From positions 1 through 38,770 of the forward strand of contig DAOUGC010000173.1 in NCBI GenBank assembly GCA_034429695.1: a DNA stretch of 38,770 nt, in the 5' to 3' direction. Numbering within the stretch: position 1 is the first letter of the stretch; each line of letters begins with the position of its first letter. This DNA is from DAOUGC01 sp034429695 (GTDB taxonomy: Bacteria; Chloroflexota; Anaerolineae; Anaerolineales; Anaerolineaceae). A program made the translations under genes and the position numbers. Positions 1 to 8,398 of the stretch are shown here, in pieces. The notes under the pieces were generated by a model, which saw only the letters and a list, made by a program, of their open reading frames with translations, had not been told where the DNA came from and did not search any database.

Positions 1-90
1 GGCGATTATCAGTTGCGATTGGTGGTATCGGACAATGCCAATCAGGCGTTGACCCCATGTGGAATATCGGTGCAGGTCATCTTACCGTAG
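1..90 (+). CDS. C-terminal end of an unidentified protein (partial)
   Basis: Frame 1 is open from the first base to a TAG at 88-90 and gives 29 residues ending in VQVILP. The pattern of alternating hydrophobic residues with an SDNANQ turn and a Pro-Cys pair looks like the last strands of an extracellular beta-sandwich (Ig/FN3-like) domain, as seen at the ends of exported Chloroflexota proteins. Nothing more can be said about function because the body lies outside the window. The SD sequence of the next gene begins within its stop codon, so the two are probably co-transcribed. Confidence 0.55.
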   Translation, partial: GDYQLRLVVSDNANQALTPCGISVQVILP

Positions 91-102
91 GAGCAGGTGG
101 TT

Positions 103-645
103 ATGCCAGAAATTGAGATCCGCGCAGCACAGCCAGGTGATTATCCAGCCCTTCAGGCGCTGGATCACAGTTATCACAGTAATTATGTTTGGCAGATGGA
201 ACGCAACTTTGACCCTGACCGGTTATCCATTGCTTTCAGGCAGACCCGGCTGCCGCGCCAGGTGCGGGTGGAATACGGCCGTACCCCGCGCCGGTTGAAT
301 GATGAATGGCAGCGCGAACCGGGGATTGTTCTCAAGGCATTATTGAACGAAGAAATCGTTGGTTACATCCGATTAAAGGAATACGGTATGCCGTTTACCG
401 TATGGGCCACCGATCTGGCCGTGCGCCCGGATGTGCGCCGCAAGGGCATTGGCAGCGGGTTGGTCCTCGCCGCGCAGGGATGGGCGGATCAACATGGGTA
501 TCGCAAAGTGATGTTGGAAATGCAAGCCAAGAATGACCCTGCGGTTTGTATGGCTGAGAAGCTGGGTTATGAGTTTTGTGGGTATCAAGATCAGTATTAT
601 GCAAATCAGGACATTGCCCTGTTTTACATCTGTTTTCTCCGTTAG
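103..645 (+). CDS. GNAT-family N-acetyltransferase
   Basis: A 180-residue protein with one GNAT fold, expected to transfer an acyl group from acetyl-CoA to an amine; the substrate cannot be told from sequence. Motif A, the CoA pyrophosphate loop, is clear at about residues 107-120 (VRPDVRRKGIGSGL), and motif B follows with AEKLGYEFCGY. A GTG six bases upstream (97) is in frame, but AGGAG at 89-93 lies nine bases before the ATG at 103 and only three before the GTG, so 103 is preferred. The final 20 residues are rich in Tyr and hydrophobic residues, typical of the last GNAT strand. The next gene follows after 15 bases in the same direction. Confidence 0.85.
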   Translation: MPEIEIRAAQPGDYPALQALDHSYHSNYVWQMERNFDPDRLSIAFRQTRLPRQVRVEYGRTPRRLNDEWQREPGIVLKALLNEEIVGYIRLKEYGMPFTVWATDLAVRPDVRRKGIGSGLVLAAQGWADQHGYRKVMLEMQAKNDPAVCMAEKLGYEFCGYQDQYYANQDIALFYICFLR

Positions 646-660
646 TCACCCTGGATTGAA

Positions 661-2586
661 ATGAGCACCTCCTGGCAGGAAGCGGTCATGTACTTTTTCC
701 GGACGTTCAGTCAAATACTGACGGCCGGTATTGCCATTACCGCCTTCTCGCTGTTGCTGTATGCGCTGACGTTTAACCTGCGCGACCGGGTTGCGCGGTC
801 ATTTGCCACCATTCTGGGGTGTTTGGTGGTGGTATTCACCGCTGAGGCGTTGGGGGGTAACTCGGCGGTGCGGGAGGAAGTGGAAGTATGGATGCGGGTG
901 GAGTGGATTGGCTTGATCTTCCTGCCGGCAGCCTATCTGCATTTTTCTGATGCCTTGCTGGCAACCACGGGCAAGCCCAGCCGCTGGCGGCGTTTTCTGG
1001 CAGTGCGCATGGCTTATGTCATATCGGTGGTATTCACTGCCCTGCTTGCGCTTGGCTTGCTGCTGGGACCTGTGGTGATGGATCCATTGACTTCGCCACA
1101 TTTGACCCCCAACCTCTCGATTGGGCTGTTCTTTTTATTTTATACAGGCAGCATGGGGGCGGCGTGGATAAATTTCATCCGTGCCTACCGCCGTACCACC
1201 ACCGCCACCAGCCGCAGGCGCATGGGGTATCTGGTGCTCGGCGCACTGGGCCCTGCCATCGGCTCATTCCCGTTTTTGTTGTTTGGCTCCAACGTGGCTT
1301 CGAACCACCCGCTGGTGTTCTGGCTGCTGGCTACATCCAGTAACATGATCTTCCTGGCTTTCACAGTAATCATGGCATATGCAGTGGCATTTTTTGGCGT
1401 TACCTGGCCAGACAGGGTGGTGAAGAGCCGCCTGTTCAAATGGCTGCTGCGCGGGCCTGGCATGGCATCAATTGTCCTTGGCCTGGTCACCATTGTCAGG
1501 CGGGTCAGTGAGGATTTGTTTGGAAATTCCTATTCCGCACTGGTGCCCATCACCATGGTGGCAACCGTGGTGATGGTTCAGTACATGATCACCCTGTTAA
1601 GCCCGTGGTGGGAACGGGTTTTGTTCTTTGGAAACAAGGACGATATGCTGCAGTTGCGTCGTCTTGAAGATCATCTGGTGACGCGCAGCGATATCCGTCA
1701 GTTTCTGGAGATGCTCCTGGCTGCAGTTTGTGACCGGTTGCAGGCCAGTGGAGCCTATGTGGCCGCCATGAACGGCGCCGGGTTGGACCTGGTGGTATCC
1801 ACTGGGAATAACGATAATGATGAGCTGACCGGCCAGCTTGAGGCGCTTGACCTGGCTGAAGCTGGCATGGAAGGGCTTTTTGAGTGGGGGGAGGACGTGC
1901 TTGTGCCACTGATCACCGGTGATGAGGAAGACTCACCTCACCTGCTGGGTGTGCTGGGCATCACGGGCATTCGGGACAGGCAACTGGATGATGAGGAATT
2001 GCAGGCGCTGGCGTTGCTTGCGCAGCGTGCCACCATGATCCTGCGTGACCATCACCTGCAAAAACAATTCTTTGCCTCATTGCAGACACTGGCGACCGAT
2101 ATAGATTACCTGCAGCGGGTGCGCGCTGCCGCCCGTTATGACGGGGCGACCTTGTTGATGGAAGAGGCCCCCCAGGTGGAACCGGACCTGTCCCAATGGG
2201 TCAAGGAAGCATTGACCCACTACTGGGGTGGTCCCAAATTGACGCAGAGTCCGTTGATCCGCTTGCGCGTGGTGCAGGAGGCGCTGGAAATGCACGAAGG
2301 CAACAGCGCCAATGCGTTACGATCAATTTTGAAAAAAGCCATAGAAAGTACCCGTCCAGAGGGAGAAAGACGTTTCACCGGCGAATGGATCTTGTATAAT
2401 ATTCTTGAATTAAAATTCCTTGAAGGCCGGAAAGTGCGTGAAGTAGCCATGCGATTAGCCATGTCGGAGGCTGACCTGTATCGCAAACAGCGGGTCGCCA
2501 TTGAAGCCGTGGCAAGCGCCATCCATGAGATGGAAACGGAAGCCCGCGGACAAACCGCGAGTGAGTCCGGTGCCGATCAGATCTAG
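661..2586 (+). CDS. Membrane sensor: 7TM histidine-kinase-type input, GAF domain, HTH-like C-terminus
   Basis: 641 residues. Residues about 10-320 form a polytopic module resembling the N-terminal 7TM region found on some histidine kinases, with the W-IG-F-PAA-LHF pattern after the third helix. Residues about 335-465 look like a cytoplasmic GAF domain. No H-box or ATPase motif follows. Instead the last 130 residues are charged and helical and contain KVREVAMRLAMSEADLYRKQ (about 595-614), which reads like a sigma-region-4 or LuxR-type helix-turn-helix. The simplest inference is a membrane-bound one-component regulator, but DNA binding is not shown. The ATG at 661 has no SD; an in-frame ATG at 688 is preceded by AGGA seven bases upstream and may be the true start. 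Confidence 0.7.
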   Translation: MSTSWQEAVMYFFRTFSQILTAGIAITAFSLLLYALTFNLRDRVARSFATILGCLVVVFTAEALGGNSAVREEVEVWMRVEWIGLIFLPAAYLHFSDALLATTGKPSRWRRFLAVRMAYVISVVFTALLALGLLLGPVVMDPLTSPHLTPNLSIGLFFLFYTGSMGAAWINFIRAYRRTTTATSRRRMGYLVLGALGPAIGSFPFLLFGSNVASNHPLVFWLLATSSNMIFLAFTVIMAYAVAFFGVTWPDRVVKSRLFKWLLRGPGMASIVLGLVTIVRRVSEDLFGNSYSALVPITMVATVVMVQYMITLLSPWWERVLFFGNKDDMLQLRRLEDHLVTRSDIRQFLEMLLAAVCDRLQASGAYVAAMNGAGLDLVVSTGNNDNDELTGQLEALDLAEAGMEGLFEWGEDVLVPLITGDEEDSPHLLGVLGITGIRDRQLDDEELQALALLAQRATMILRDHHLQKQFFASLQTLATDIDYLQRVRAAARYDGATLLMEEAPQVEPDLSQWVKEALTHYWGGPKLTQSPLIRLRVVQEALEMHEGNSANALRSILKKAIESTRPEGERRFTGEWILYNILELKFLEGRKVREVAMRLAMSEADLYRKQRVAIEAVASAIHEMETEARGQTASESGADQI

Positions 2587-2633
2587 CTATTTGCTTATTT
2601 GTATCCTGAAAGGGTATCAGGGAGGAACATTCT

Positions 2634-3584
2634 ATGGTGTCAAAACGTGTGGTCAGCAACCAGCCGCCGCCCATCGCTGATGAACCAGATGAGGGTTGGT
2701 GGGCCTCAGTACTCGCAGATGAAGAGGCCATTCAGCCTATGCGCCAGGACCTGGGAATGCGTGTGTCCGGTCTGCCAAGCATGAGCGCTGTTGACTGGGA
2801 TCATGTACAGGAACTATTCGAGAAGGACGAATTAATCATCATGCACGTTCACGGTTGCAACCGGGGCGGTCTGCTGGTGCAGTGTGATGATTTTCAGGGA
2901 TTCGTTCCCATCTCGCATCTGGTGGACATGCCCGCCAACCTGGGTGAAGAGGAACGCCACGAACGATTGAACGGCTACGTTGGCGGCGAACTGACCCTCA
3001 AGGTGATCGAGTGTGAACCATCGCAGGAACGCATTGTCCTGTCGGAAAGGGCAGCGCAGGCTGGCGAGGGCCGGCGCAAGCAATTGTTCCGCATCCTTAA
3101 GTCGGGTGAGCGCATTTCCGGCATGGTCACCAATGTAACAGACTTTGGCGTGTTCGTTGACCTGGGCGGGGTGGAGGGTCTGATCCATGTATCAGAGTTG
3201 TCGTGGGGCAGGGTGCAACATCCCACTGACGTACTCAAGGTGGGCCAGAACGTGGAGACCCTGGTGTTGCAGGTGAATGAGGAATCCTCGCGGGTTGCGC
3301 TCAGTCTCAAGCGCTTGACTGAAAACCCGTGGGATACGCTGGTGGAACGCCACAAACCAGGTGATGTGATTTCGGCCACGGTGACGTCGATCATGCGTTT
3401 CGGCGCATTTGCACGGCTGGATGAAGGCATTGAAGGCTTGATCCACATTTCGTCCATCGAGCGGCGGCCCGATCAAAAAAGCATTGAAACGGTCCTGTCT
3501 CCGGGTCAACGTGTGGAAGTGCGCATCCTGCATATCGATGCTTCCCGCCGGCGGCTTGGGCTTGGATTGGTGAATATTGAATGA
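2634..3584 (+). CDS. S1 RNA-binding domain protein (three S1 repeats)
   Basis: 316 residues with three S1/OB-fold repeats at about 55-145, 155-225 and 240-312. The second is the clearest, with ISGMVTNVTDFGVFVDLGG followed by GLIHVSEL, and the third has FGAFARL and EGLIHIS. The protein belongs to the bacterial ribosomal protein S1 (RpsA-like) group, is shorter than the six-repeat E. coli S1, and is comparable to the short S1-like proteins of many Gram-positive and Chloroflexota genomes. Likely role: single-stranded RNA binding in translation or RNA metabolism. A GGGAGG SD about ten bases upstream supports the start. The stop codon overlaps the ftsK start (ATGA at 3581-3584), suggesting translational coupling. 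Whether this is the only S1 in the genome cannot be judged here. Confidence 0.85.
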   Translation: MVSKRVVSNQPPPIADEPDEGWWASVLADEEAIQPMRQDLGMRVSGLPSMSAVDWDHVQELFEKDELIIMHVHGCNRGGLLVQCDDFQGFVPISHLVDMPANLGEEERHERLNGYVGGELTLKVIECEPSQERIVLSERAAQAGEGRRKQLFRILKSGERISGMVTNVTDFGVFVDLGGVEGLIHVSELSWGRVQHPTDVLKVGQNVETLVLQVNEESSRVALSLKRLTENPWDTLVERHKPGDVISATVTSIMRFGAFARLDEGIEGLIHISSIERRPDQKSIETVLSPGQRVEVRILHIDASRRRLGLGLVNIE

Positions 3585-5821
3585 GTGGTAAGAAAAACGA
3601 AAATACGCCCCGGCGAGGTGGCAAAGCTGAAAAACAGGCAGCGCCTCCGGAAACAACCGCGCCAGTCAATAAACCGGTTGAACAACTTGCAAGTTTCTGG
3701 TTGCGGTTTGAACGGTTTGGTGTCGATATTGTTGGGGTGGGCGTTCTTGCCGGTGCATTGATCACCCTGCTTGGGTTGGCGAAATTATCCCGGGGCTCTT
3801 TTATGACGCCCTGGGTTTCGTTGTTAACCAGAGCGTTTGGGTGGGGTAGTTTTCTGGTCATCGGCAGCATTGGCGCGCTGGGGATCATGATCCTGATGCG
3901 CCGTGTCTCACGGATGCCCAACCCGGGGCTGCAGCGTATTCTGGCGCTGGAAGGTCTGATATTCTCGGCGCTGGCGGTTTTATCGGTGGCAGGGGGTCAT
4001 ATCCTTGAAAATGCCGAAAACGGTCAGGACGGCGGCCTGGTGGGCTGGGGGCTGGCAGAACTGACTGGTATGGTTTTGCCAAATTCCTTGAATTTTGTCG
4101 TATGGTTTGTACTGGCAACGGTTTTCGGCTTGATTGGTTTTGGCGCGATTGCCCCACTGGTGCGCTGGTTGGACCGCGTGCTGTCGGTGGATGAGACACA
4201 GATGCCTGAGCCTGAACAGGCTCTCGCCGATGATTTTCCTTCTGTGGCTGAGGCAGATGAAGACCAGCGCACAGTGGAGGTCAACCTGGGACCGCGCGAC
4301 CTTGGTGCATTTGGTGATGACGAAGAAGCCCTTCAGGCTGCGCGGGATGAACGACTGCCGCCATTGAATATTCTCACTTCTGAGCATAACAATCATCCAG
4401 ATGAAGCCAATATTCATGCCACTGCCACCCGGTTGGAACACGCCCTGGCCGAGTTTGGTATACCCGCGCGGGTGATGGGGTATCGCGTGGGTCCCACCGT
4501 GACACAGTTTGCGGTTGAGCCCGGGTATATTGAAAAAGTGGGGCCTGATGGGCAACCCCAGCGCCAGAAGGTGCGTGTATCGCAGATATCCAATCTGGCG
4601 CGCGACCTGGCACTGGCGCTGTCTGCAGAGCGGCTGCGCATCGAAGCCCCCGTGCCGGGGGAATCATTTGTGGGCATTGAAGTGCCAAACGAACAGACCA
4701 GCATGGTACGCCTGCGCCCGCTGCTTGAAACCACCGCTTTCCAAAAACTAAAATCGCCACTGGGTCTGGTGCTCGGACGCGACGTTTCGGGCCAGCCGGT
4801 GGTGGCGGATCTGGCGCGCATGCCGCACATGCTGGTGGCCGGAACCACGGGCTCGGGTAAATCGGTGTGCATCGCGGCAATCACCGCCTGCCTGGTGATG
4901 AACAACACCCCGGAAAATTTGAAGATCGCCATGCTGGACCCCAAAATGGTGGAACTGGTGCGCTTTAACGGTCTGCCGCACTTGCTTGGCAAGGTGGAAA
5001 CCGAAGAAGAACGCATGCTGGGTGTTTTGCGCTGGGCACTGGGTGAAATGGATGCCCGTTACCGTTTACTGGAAGCTTCACACGCGCGCAACCTGGAGAC
5101 CTATAACAAGCGCATGGAGCGGCGCAAGCAAACCCCGTTGCCGCGCATTGTGATCCTGATTGATGAGCTGGCTGACCTGATGATGGCGGCGCCTGACCAG
5201 ACCGAACATGCCATTGTTCGCCTGGCGCAACTGGCGCGTGCGGTGGGCATTCACCTGGTGGTTGCCACCCAGCGTCCCAGCACCGATGTGGTGACTGGCT
5301 TGATCAAAGCCAACTTCCCGGCGCGTATTTCATTCACCGTGGCATCATCCATCGATTCTCGCGTGATTCTGGACACTTCCGGCGCTGAAACGCTGCTGGG
5401 TCGGGGTGACATGCTGTTCCTCAACCCTGAGGTGGGCGTGCCCCATCGCGCGCAGGGGGTGATGATCAGTGACCAGGAGATCGACCGCATCATCCAGATC
5501 TGGCAGAAGTTGTCTGCGCCGGTGGAAGCAGAAGCGCCGTGGGAACAAATGGTGCAGAGTGAGGAAGCCGGACCGGATCAATTGATTGAACAGGCCATCA
5601 AGGTGGTTCGCAGCACGCAACGCGCCAGTGCATCCATGTTGCAGCGCCGATTGCGGGTGGGGTATCCTCGGGCTGCGCGGTTGATTGACGAACTGGAAGA
5701 GATGGGCATTATTGGTCCTGCCCAGGTGGGCGGGCGCGAACGTCAGGTGCTGGTTCCGCGCGAGGATGAAGATGATGAGCTGGGCAATGGAAATAATGGG
5801 TATTCGGGCGGGGATGAGTAG
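3581..5821 (+). CDS. ftsK: FtsK/SpoIIIE DNA translocase
   Basis: 746 residues, close to Bacillus SpoIIIE/SftA size and much shorter than E. coli FtsK because the linker is short. Residues about 45-200 contain four predicted membrane helices, followed by an acidic linker to about 250. The alpha domain spans about 260-390 and the RecA-like beta motor follows, with Walker A GTTGSGKS (K427) and Walker B ILIDELADL (D528-E529). The C-terminal winged-helix gamma domain at about 660-735 (QRASASMLQRRLRVGYPRA) would read KOPS/SRS-type orienting sequences. The enzyme pumps double-stranded DNA through the division septum in late chromosome segregation. It overlaps the S1-protein gene by four bases. All motor motifs appear intact. 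Confidence 0.96.
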   Translation: MSGKKNENTPRRGGKAEKQAAPPETTAPVNKPVEQLASFWLRFERFGVDIVGVGVLAGALITLLGLAKLSRGSFMTPWVSLLTRAFGWGSFLVIGSIGALGIMILMRRVSRMPNPGLQRILALEGLIFSALAVLSVAGGHILENAENGQDGGLVGWGLAELTGMVLPNSLNFVVWFVLATVFGLIGFGAIAPLVRWLDRVLSVDETQMPEPEQALADDFPSVAEADEDQRTVEVNLGPRDLGAFGDDEEALQAARDERLPPLNILTSEHNNHPDEANIHATATRLEHALAEFGIPARVMGYRVGPTVTQFAVEPGYIEKVGPDGQPQRQKVRVSQISNLARDLALALSAERLRIEAPVPGESFVGIEVPNEQTSMVRLRPLLETTAFQKLKSPLGLVLGRDVSGQPVVADLARMPHMLVAGTTGSGKSVCIAAITACLVMNNTPENLKIAMLDPKMVELVRFNGLPHLLGKVETEEERMLGVLRWALGEMDARYRLLEASHARNLETYNKRMERRKQTPLPRIVILIDELADLMMAAPDQTEHAIVRLAQLARAVGIHLVVATQRPSTDVVTGLIKANFPARISFTVASSIDSRVILDTSGAETLLGRGDMLFLNPEVGVPHRAQGVMISDQEIDRIIQIWQKLSAPVEAEAPWEQMVQSEEAGPDQLIEQAIKVVRSTQRASASMLQRRLRVGYPRAARLIDELEEMGIIGPAQVGGRERQVLVPREDEDDELGNGNNGYSGGDE

Positions 5822-5838
5822 CAAGATTTTGCCCATGC

Positions 5839-5867
5839 TTGACCAAATGACACGAAACGATTAAGAT
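5839..5867 (+). promoter_or_regulatory. Candidate sigma-70 promoter for the phosphatidyltransferase gene
   Basis: TTGACC at 5839-5844 and TAAGAT at 5862-5867 are separated by 17 bases. A second possible pair, CTGGCA (5870-5875) and TATACT (5892-5897) with a 16-base spacer, lies just downstream. Both are in the 86-base gap after ftsK. The assignment is by eye and either one could be chance. Confidence 0.4.
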
Positions 5868-5907
5868 CTCTGGCAGCATCTACTATTAATGTATACTGGA
5901 GCCCACA

Positions 5908-6534
5908 TTGGAACAGGCAGCAAAGAAAGAACATAAATCATTGACCGATTTTTTACGATGGCGTTTTAAAGACATCATCGTACCCGTGGCTGCCTTTCTA
6001 AACCGAATCGGGTTGAAACCCAACATGGTTACCCTGATCGGGCTGCTGGGGCACGTACTGGCTGCGGTGCTGGTGGGTATGGGGCATATTACCTGGGGTG
6101 GCATTGTATTACTGGTGTTCGCCCCGGTGGATTTTCTGGACGGAACCATGGCGCGCCTGCGGGGTGAACCCACCCGTTTTGGCGCGTTTGTTGACTCAGT
6201 AACCGACCGATATTCTGAATTGTTTATCTTTGGCGGGTTGTTGTATTACTTTGCCACCCAGGAAAGATGGTTGTTGTGCCTGCTGGCATATGCCGCCATC
6301 ACCGGTTCATTGCTGGTCAGTTACATCCGGGCGCGCTCGGAAGCGTTGGAATATCCCACCAAAGTGGGGTTGCTGACCCGGGTTGAACGTTATTTGATCC
6401 TGTTGCCGTCATTGGTGTTCAATATTCCAGTGGTGGGGTTGTGGCTGATTGCCATTTTCTCCCATTTCACGGCCATTCAACGGATATTGGATGTGCGCTA
6501 TCAGGCGCACGATGAGATCAATCGAAGTAAATGA
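5908..6534 (+). CDS. CDP-alcohol phosphatidyltransferase family membrane protein
   Basis: 208 residues with about six membrane helices. The complete CDP-alcohol phosphotransferase signature D-x2-D-G-x2-A-R-x8-G-x3-D-x3-D is present: D75, D78-G79, A82-R83, G92, D96 and D100. Such enzymes join a CDP-linked diacylglycerol to an alcohol acceptor, or use a related CDP-alcohol, at the membrane with Mg or Mn. The acceptor (glycerol phosphate, inositol phosphate or other) cannot be read from sequence, so no gene symbol is given. The start is a TTG at 5908 with GGAG six bases upstream; no ATG in the right frame fits. It precedes lgt, and both act on phospholipid, consistent with an envelope-biogenesis cluster. 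Confidence 0.88.
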   Translation: MEQAAKKEHKSLTDFLRWRFKDIIVPVAAFLNRIGLKPNMVTLIGLLGHVLAAVLVGMGHITWGGIVLLVFAPVDFLDGTMARLRGEPTRFGAFVDSVTDRYSELFIFGGLLYYFATQERWLLCLLAYAAITGSLLVSYIRARSEALEYPTKVGLLTRVERYLILLPSLVFNIPVVGLWLIAIFSHFTAIQRILDVRYQAHDEINRSK

Positions 6535-6537
6535 CAG

Positions 6538-6566
6538 CACCGGTATCCGCTGCCGGTGGTGTTTTA
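6538..6566 (+). terminator. Weak hairpin terminator candidate
   Basis: CACCGG (6538-6543) and CCGGTG (6553-6558) can pair around a nine-base loop, followed three bases later by four T (6562-6565). It sits directly after the phosphatidyltransferase stop. The six-pair stem is short and the T-run modest, so it may only attenuate. Confidence 0.35.
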
Positions 6567-6611
6567 TTCACCATGTTTGCACGAATACCCATGTGAAAGG
6601 AAAAATTCCAC

Positions 6612-7454
6612 ATGCCTCAGGGTTTTTATATCGGAAAGCTTTTTATCCATTTTTACGGAATCATCATCATGTCTGGCGCGGTTTTGGCTGCATATCTTGC
6701 GGCGCGTCAGGCAAAGCAGTTTGACCAGGACCCGGAGCACGTATGGGACATGATGCCCTGGTTGCTGATCCTGGGCATCATCGGCGCGCGGTTGTGGCAT
6801 ATTTTCACCCCGCCTCCTTCTCAAGTGGCGGCTGGCATTGATACCATGTACTACCTCACCCATCCGCTGGAAGCGATCAATATTCGCGCCGGCGGCCTGG
6901 GGATTTTTGGAGCCGTTCTGGGCGGGTTGCTGGGATTAATTCTGTATACCCGCAAGCGCAAGCTTAATCTGTTCCGGTGGATGGATATCATTGCTCCGGG
7001 ACTGGTGCTGGCGCAAGGGATTGGCCGCTGGGGTAATTTCATCAACCAGGAACTGTACGGCATGCCCACCAATCTGCCGTGGAAGATATTCATTGAACCC
7101 CAGTACCGTCTGGCGGGCTATCAGGATGTTGCTTATTATCATCCGTTATTTTTGTATGAATTCTTATGGAATGTGGCAGCCGCGGGTTTTTTGCTGTGGA
7201 TCAGTAAGCGTTTCATCAAAAGCCTCAAACCGGGGGATGTCTTCCTGACTTACATGATCCTGTACCCAATCGCGCGTTTCCTGCTGGATTTCATCCGGCT
7301 GGATGCCTCAACCGTGGGCGGCATCAATATCAACCAAACCGTCATGGGAGTGGTTGCCCTGGCTGCGGCCGTGTTGCTGGTGTTGCGCCATACCATCTGG
7401 AACAAGTCCAGAACAGTGGAAGAAGAAACCGTCGAAGCCAACATAACTGAATGA
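6612..7454 (+). CDS. lgt: Phosphatidylglycerol--prolipoprotein diacylglyceryl transferase
   Basis: 280 residues, normal for Lgt, with about seven membrane helices. The family signature GIGRWGNFINQE at 137-148 includes the catalytic Arg (R139, matching E. coli R143), and the HGGL-like region appears as IRAGGLGIFG near 91-100. Lgt moves diacylglycerol from phosphatidylglycerol to the lipobox Cys of prolipoproteins, the first step of lipoprotein maturation; a lipoprotein with a lipobox begins at 38709. An AAAGGA stretch upstream serves as SD. The stop overlaps the next gene (ATGA at 7451-7454), so lgt is translationally coupled to the ABC ATPase. Confidence 0.95.
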   Translation: MPQGFYIGKLFIHFYGIIIMSGAVLAAYLAARQAKQFDQDPEHVWDMMPWLLILGIIGARLWHIFTPPPSQVAAGIDTMYYLTHPLEAINIRAGGLGIFGAVLGGLLGLILYTRKRKLNLFRWMDIIAPGLVLAQGIGRWGNFINQELYGMPTNLPWKIFIEPQYRLAGYQDVAYYHPLFLYEFLWNVAAAGFLLWISKRFIKSLKPGDVFLTYMILYPIARFLLDFIRLDASTVGGININQTVMGVVALAAAVLLVLRHTIWNKSRTVEEETVEANITE

Positions 7455-8398
7455 TACTTGCACAGGAACTGACCAAGCACTTCGATGACTTCGTGGCTGT
7501 CAATGCAGTCAACCTGGATGTGGCTGCCGGACAGGTATTGGGTTTACTGGGCCCCAATGGAGCCGGAAAAACCACCACGGTGCGTATGTTAACGTCCATT
7601 TTGAAGCCGACCCGGGGTAAAGCCTGGGTCGCCGGTTTTAACGTGGTTGACGAGCCTGAGAAGGTGCGCGCCTCGGTGGGGGTGCTTACCGAACATCACG
7701 GCCTGTACGCGCGCATGAACGCGGATGAATATCTGACCTTTTACGGCAAGCTGTACGGGCTGAAACCGGCGCAAATTCGCGAAGGTTCCACCCGATTGAT
7801 GGAACAGTTTGGGTTGATTGATGCACGCCGCAAGCGCCTGGGCGAGTATTCCAAGGGGATGCGCCAGAAGCTGGCGCTGGTGCGTGCGCTGTTGCACAAC
7901 CCGCCGGTGCTGCTGCTGGACGAGCCGACCTCGGCGATGGACCCGGAGAGCGCCCGCATGGTGCGCGACGCCATTCACACCCTGCGTTCTGGAAAACACA
8001 CCGTGGTGCTTTGCACGCACAACCTGGCTGAAGCCGAGGAACTGGCTGACCGGGTGGCGATCATCAGGCGGGGCGAGATCTTGATGAATGATACGGTGGA
8101 AGGGCTGAAAAACCGTTTGTTAGGACCCGGTGAGTACATCGCACGCCTGGCAAACCCTGTGGACGGTTGGACGGCTGAATTGCCCGCCGGTGTCGAACTG
8201 ATCGAAAATCAACAAACCTCGCTGCGCTTCAGGGTGGCTGATCCGGGTCAAAACCCCGCCCTGTTGCGCCTGTTGACCGGTGCATTGAACGTGGTCTCTT
8301 TTGAAGAAGCCCCGCGCAGTCTGGAACAGGCCTATTTGCAGGTGATGGCGCAACCAAAAAACGGCGGCAATGGAAAGGATGGCGCTCATGCTGCATGA
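7451..8398 (+). CDS. ABC transporter ATP-binding protein (DrrA/NatA type)
   Basis: 315 residues with one nucleotide-binding domain. Walker A is GPNGAGKTT (34-42), the ABC signature is the variant YSKGMRQ (132-138), Walker B is LLLDEP (153-158), and the H-loop His is in CTHN (H190). The last 90 residues form the extra domain often found in DrrA/NatA-type exporters. It pairs with the ABC-2 permease encoded immediately downstream, overlapping by 11 bases. The exported substrate is unknown; related systems handle drugs, Na+, lipids or polysaccharide precursors. Its position between lgt and the SpoIIM-fused permease suggests an envelope role, but that is inference. Confidence 0.93.
   Translation: MILAQELTKHFDDFVAVNAVNLDVAAGQVLGLLGPNGAGKTTTVRMLTSILKPTRGKAWVAGFNVVDEPEKVRASVGVLTEHHGLYARMNADEYLTFYGKLYGLKPAQIREGSTRLMEQFGLIDARRKRLGEYSKGMRQKLALVRALLHNPPVLLLDEPTSAMDPESARMVRDAIHTLRSGKHTVVLCTHNLAEAEELADRVAIIRRGEILMNDTVEGLKNRLLGPGEYIARLANPVDGWTAELPAGVELIENQQTSLRFRVADPGQNPALLRLLTGALNVVSFEEAPRSLEQAYLQVMAQPKNGGNGKDGAHAA

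Noticed and set aside
2610..2626. Short hairpin (CCTGA/TCAGG) before the S1-protein gene.
   Set aside because: Five pairs only, no T-run, and it overlaps the SD region; not enough to call a regulatory element.
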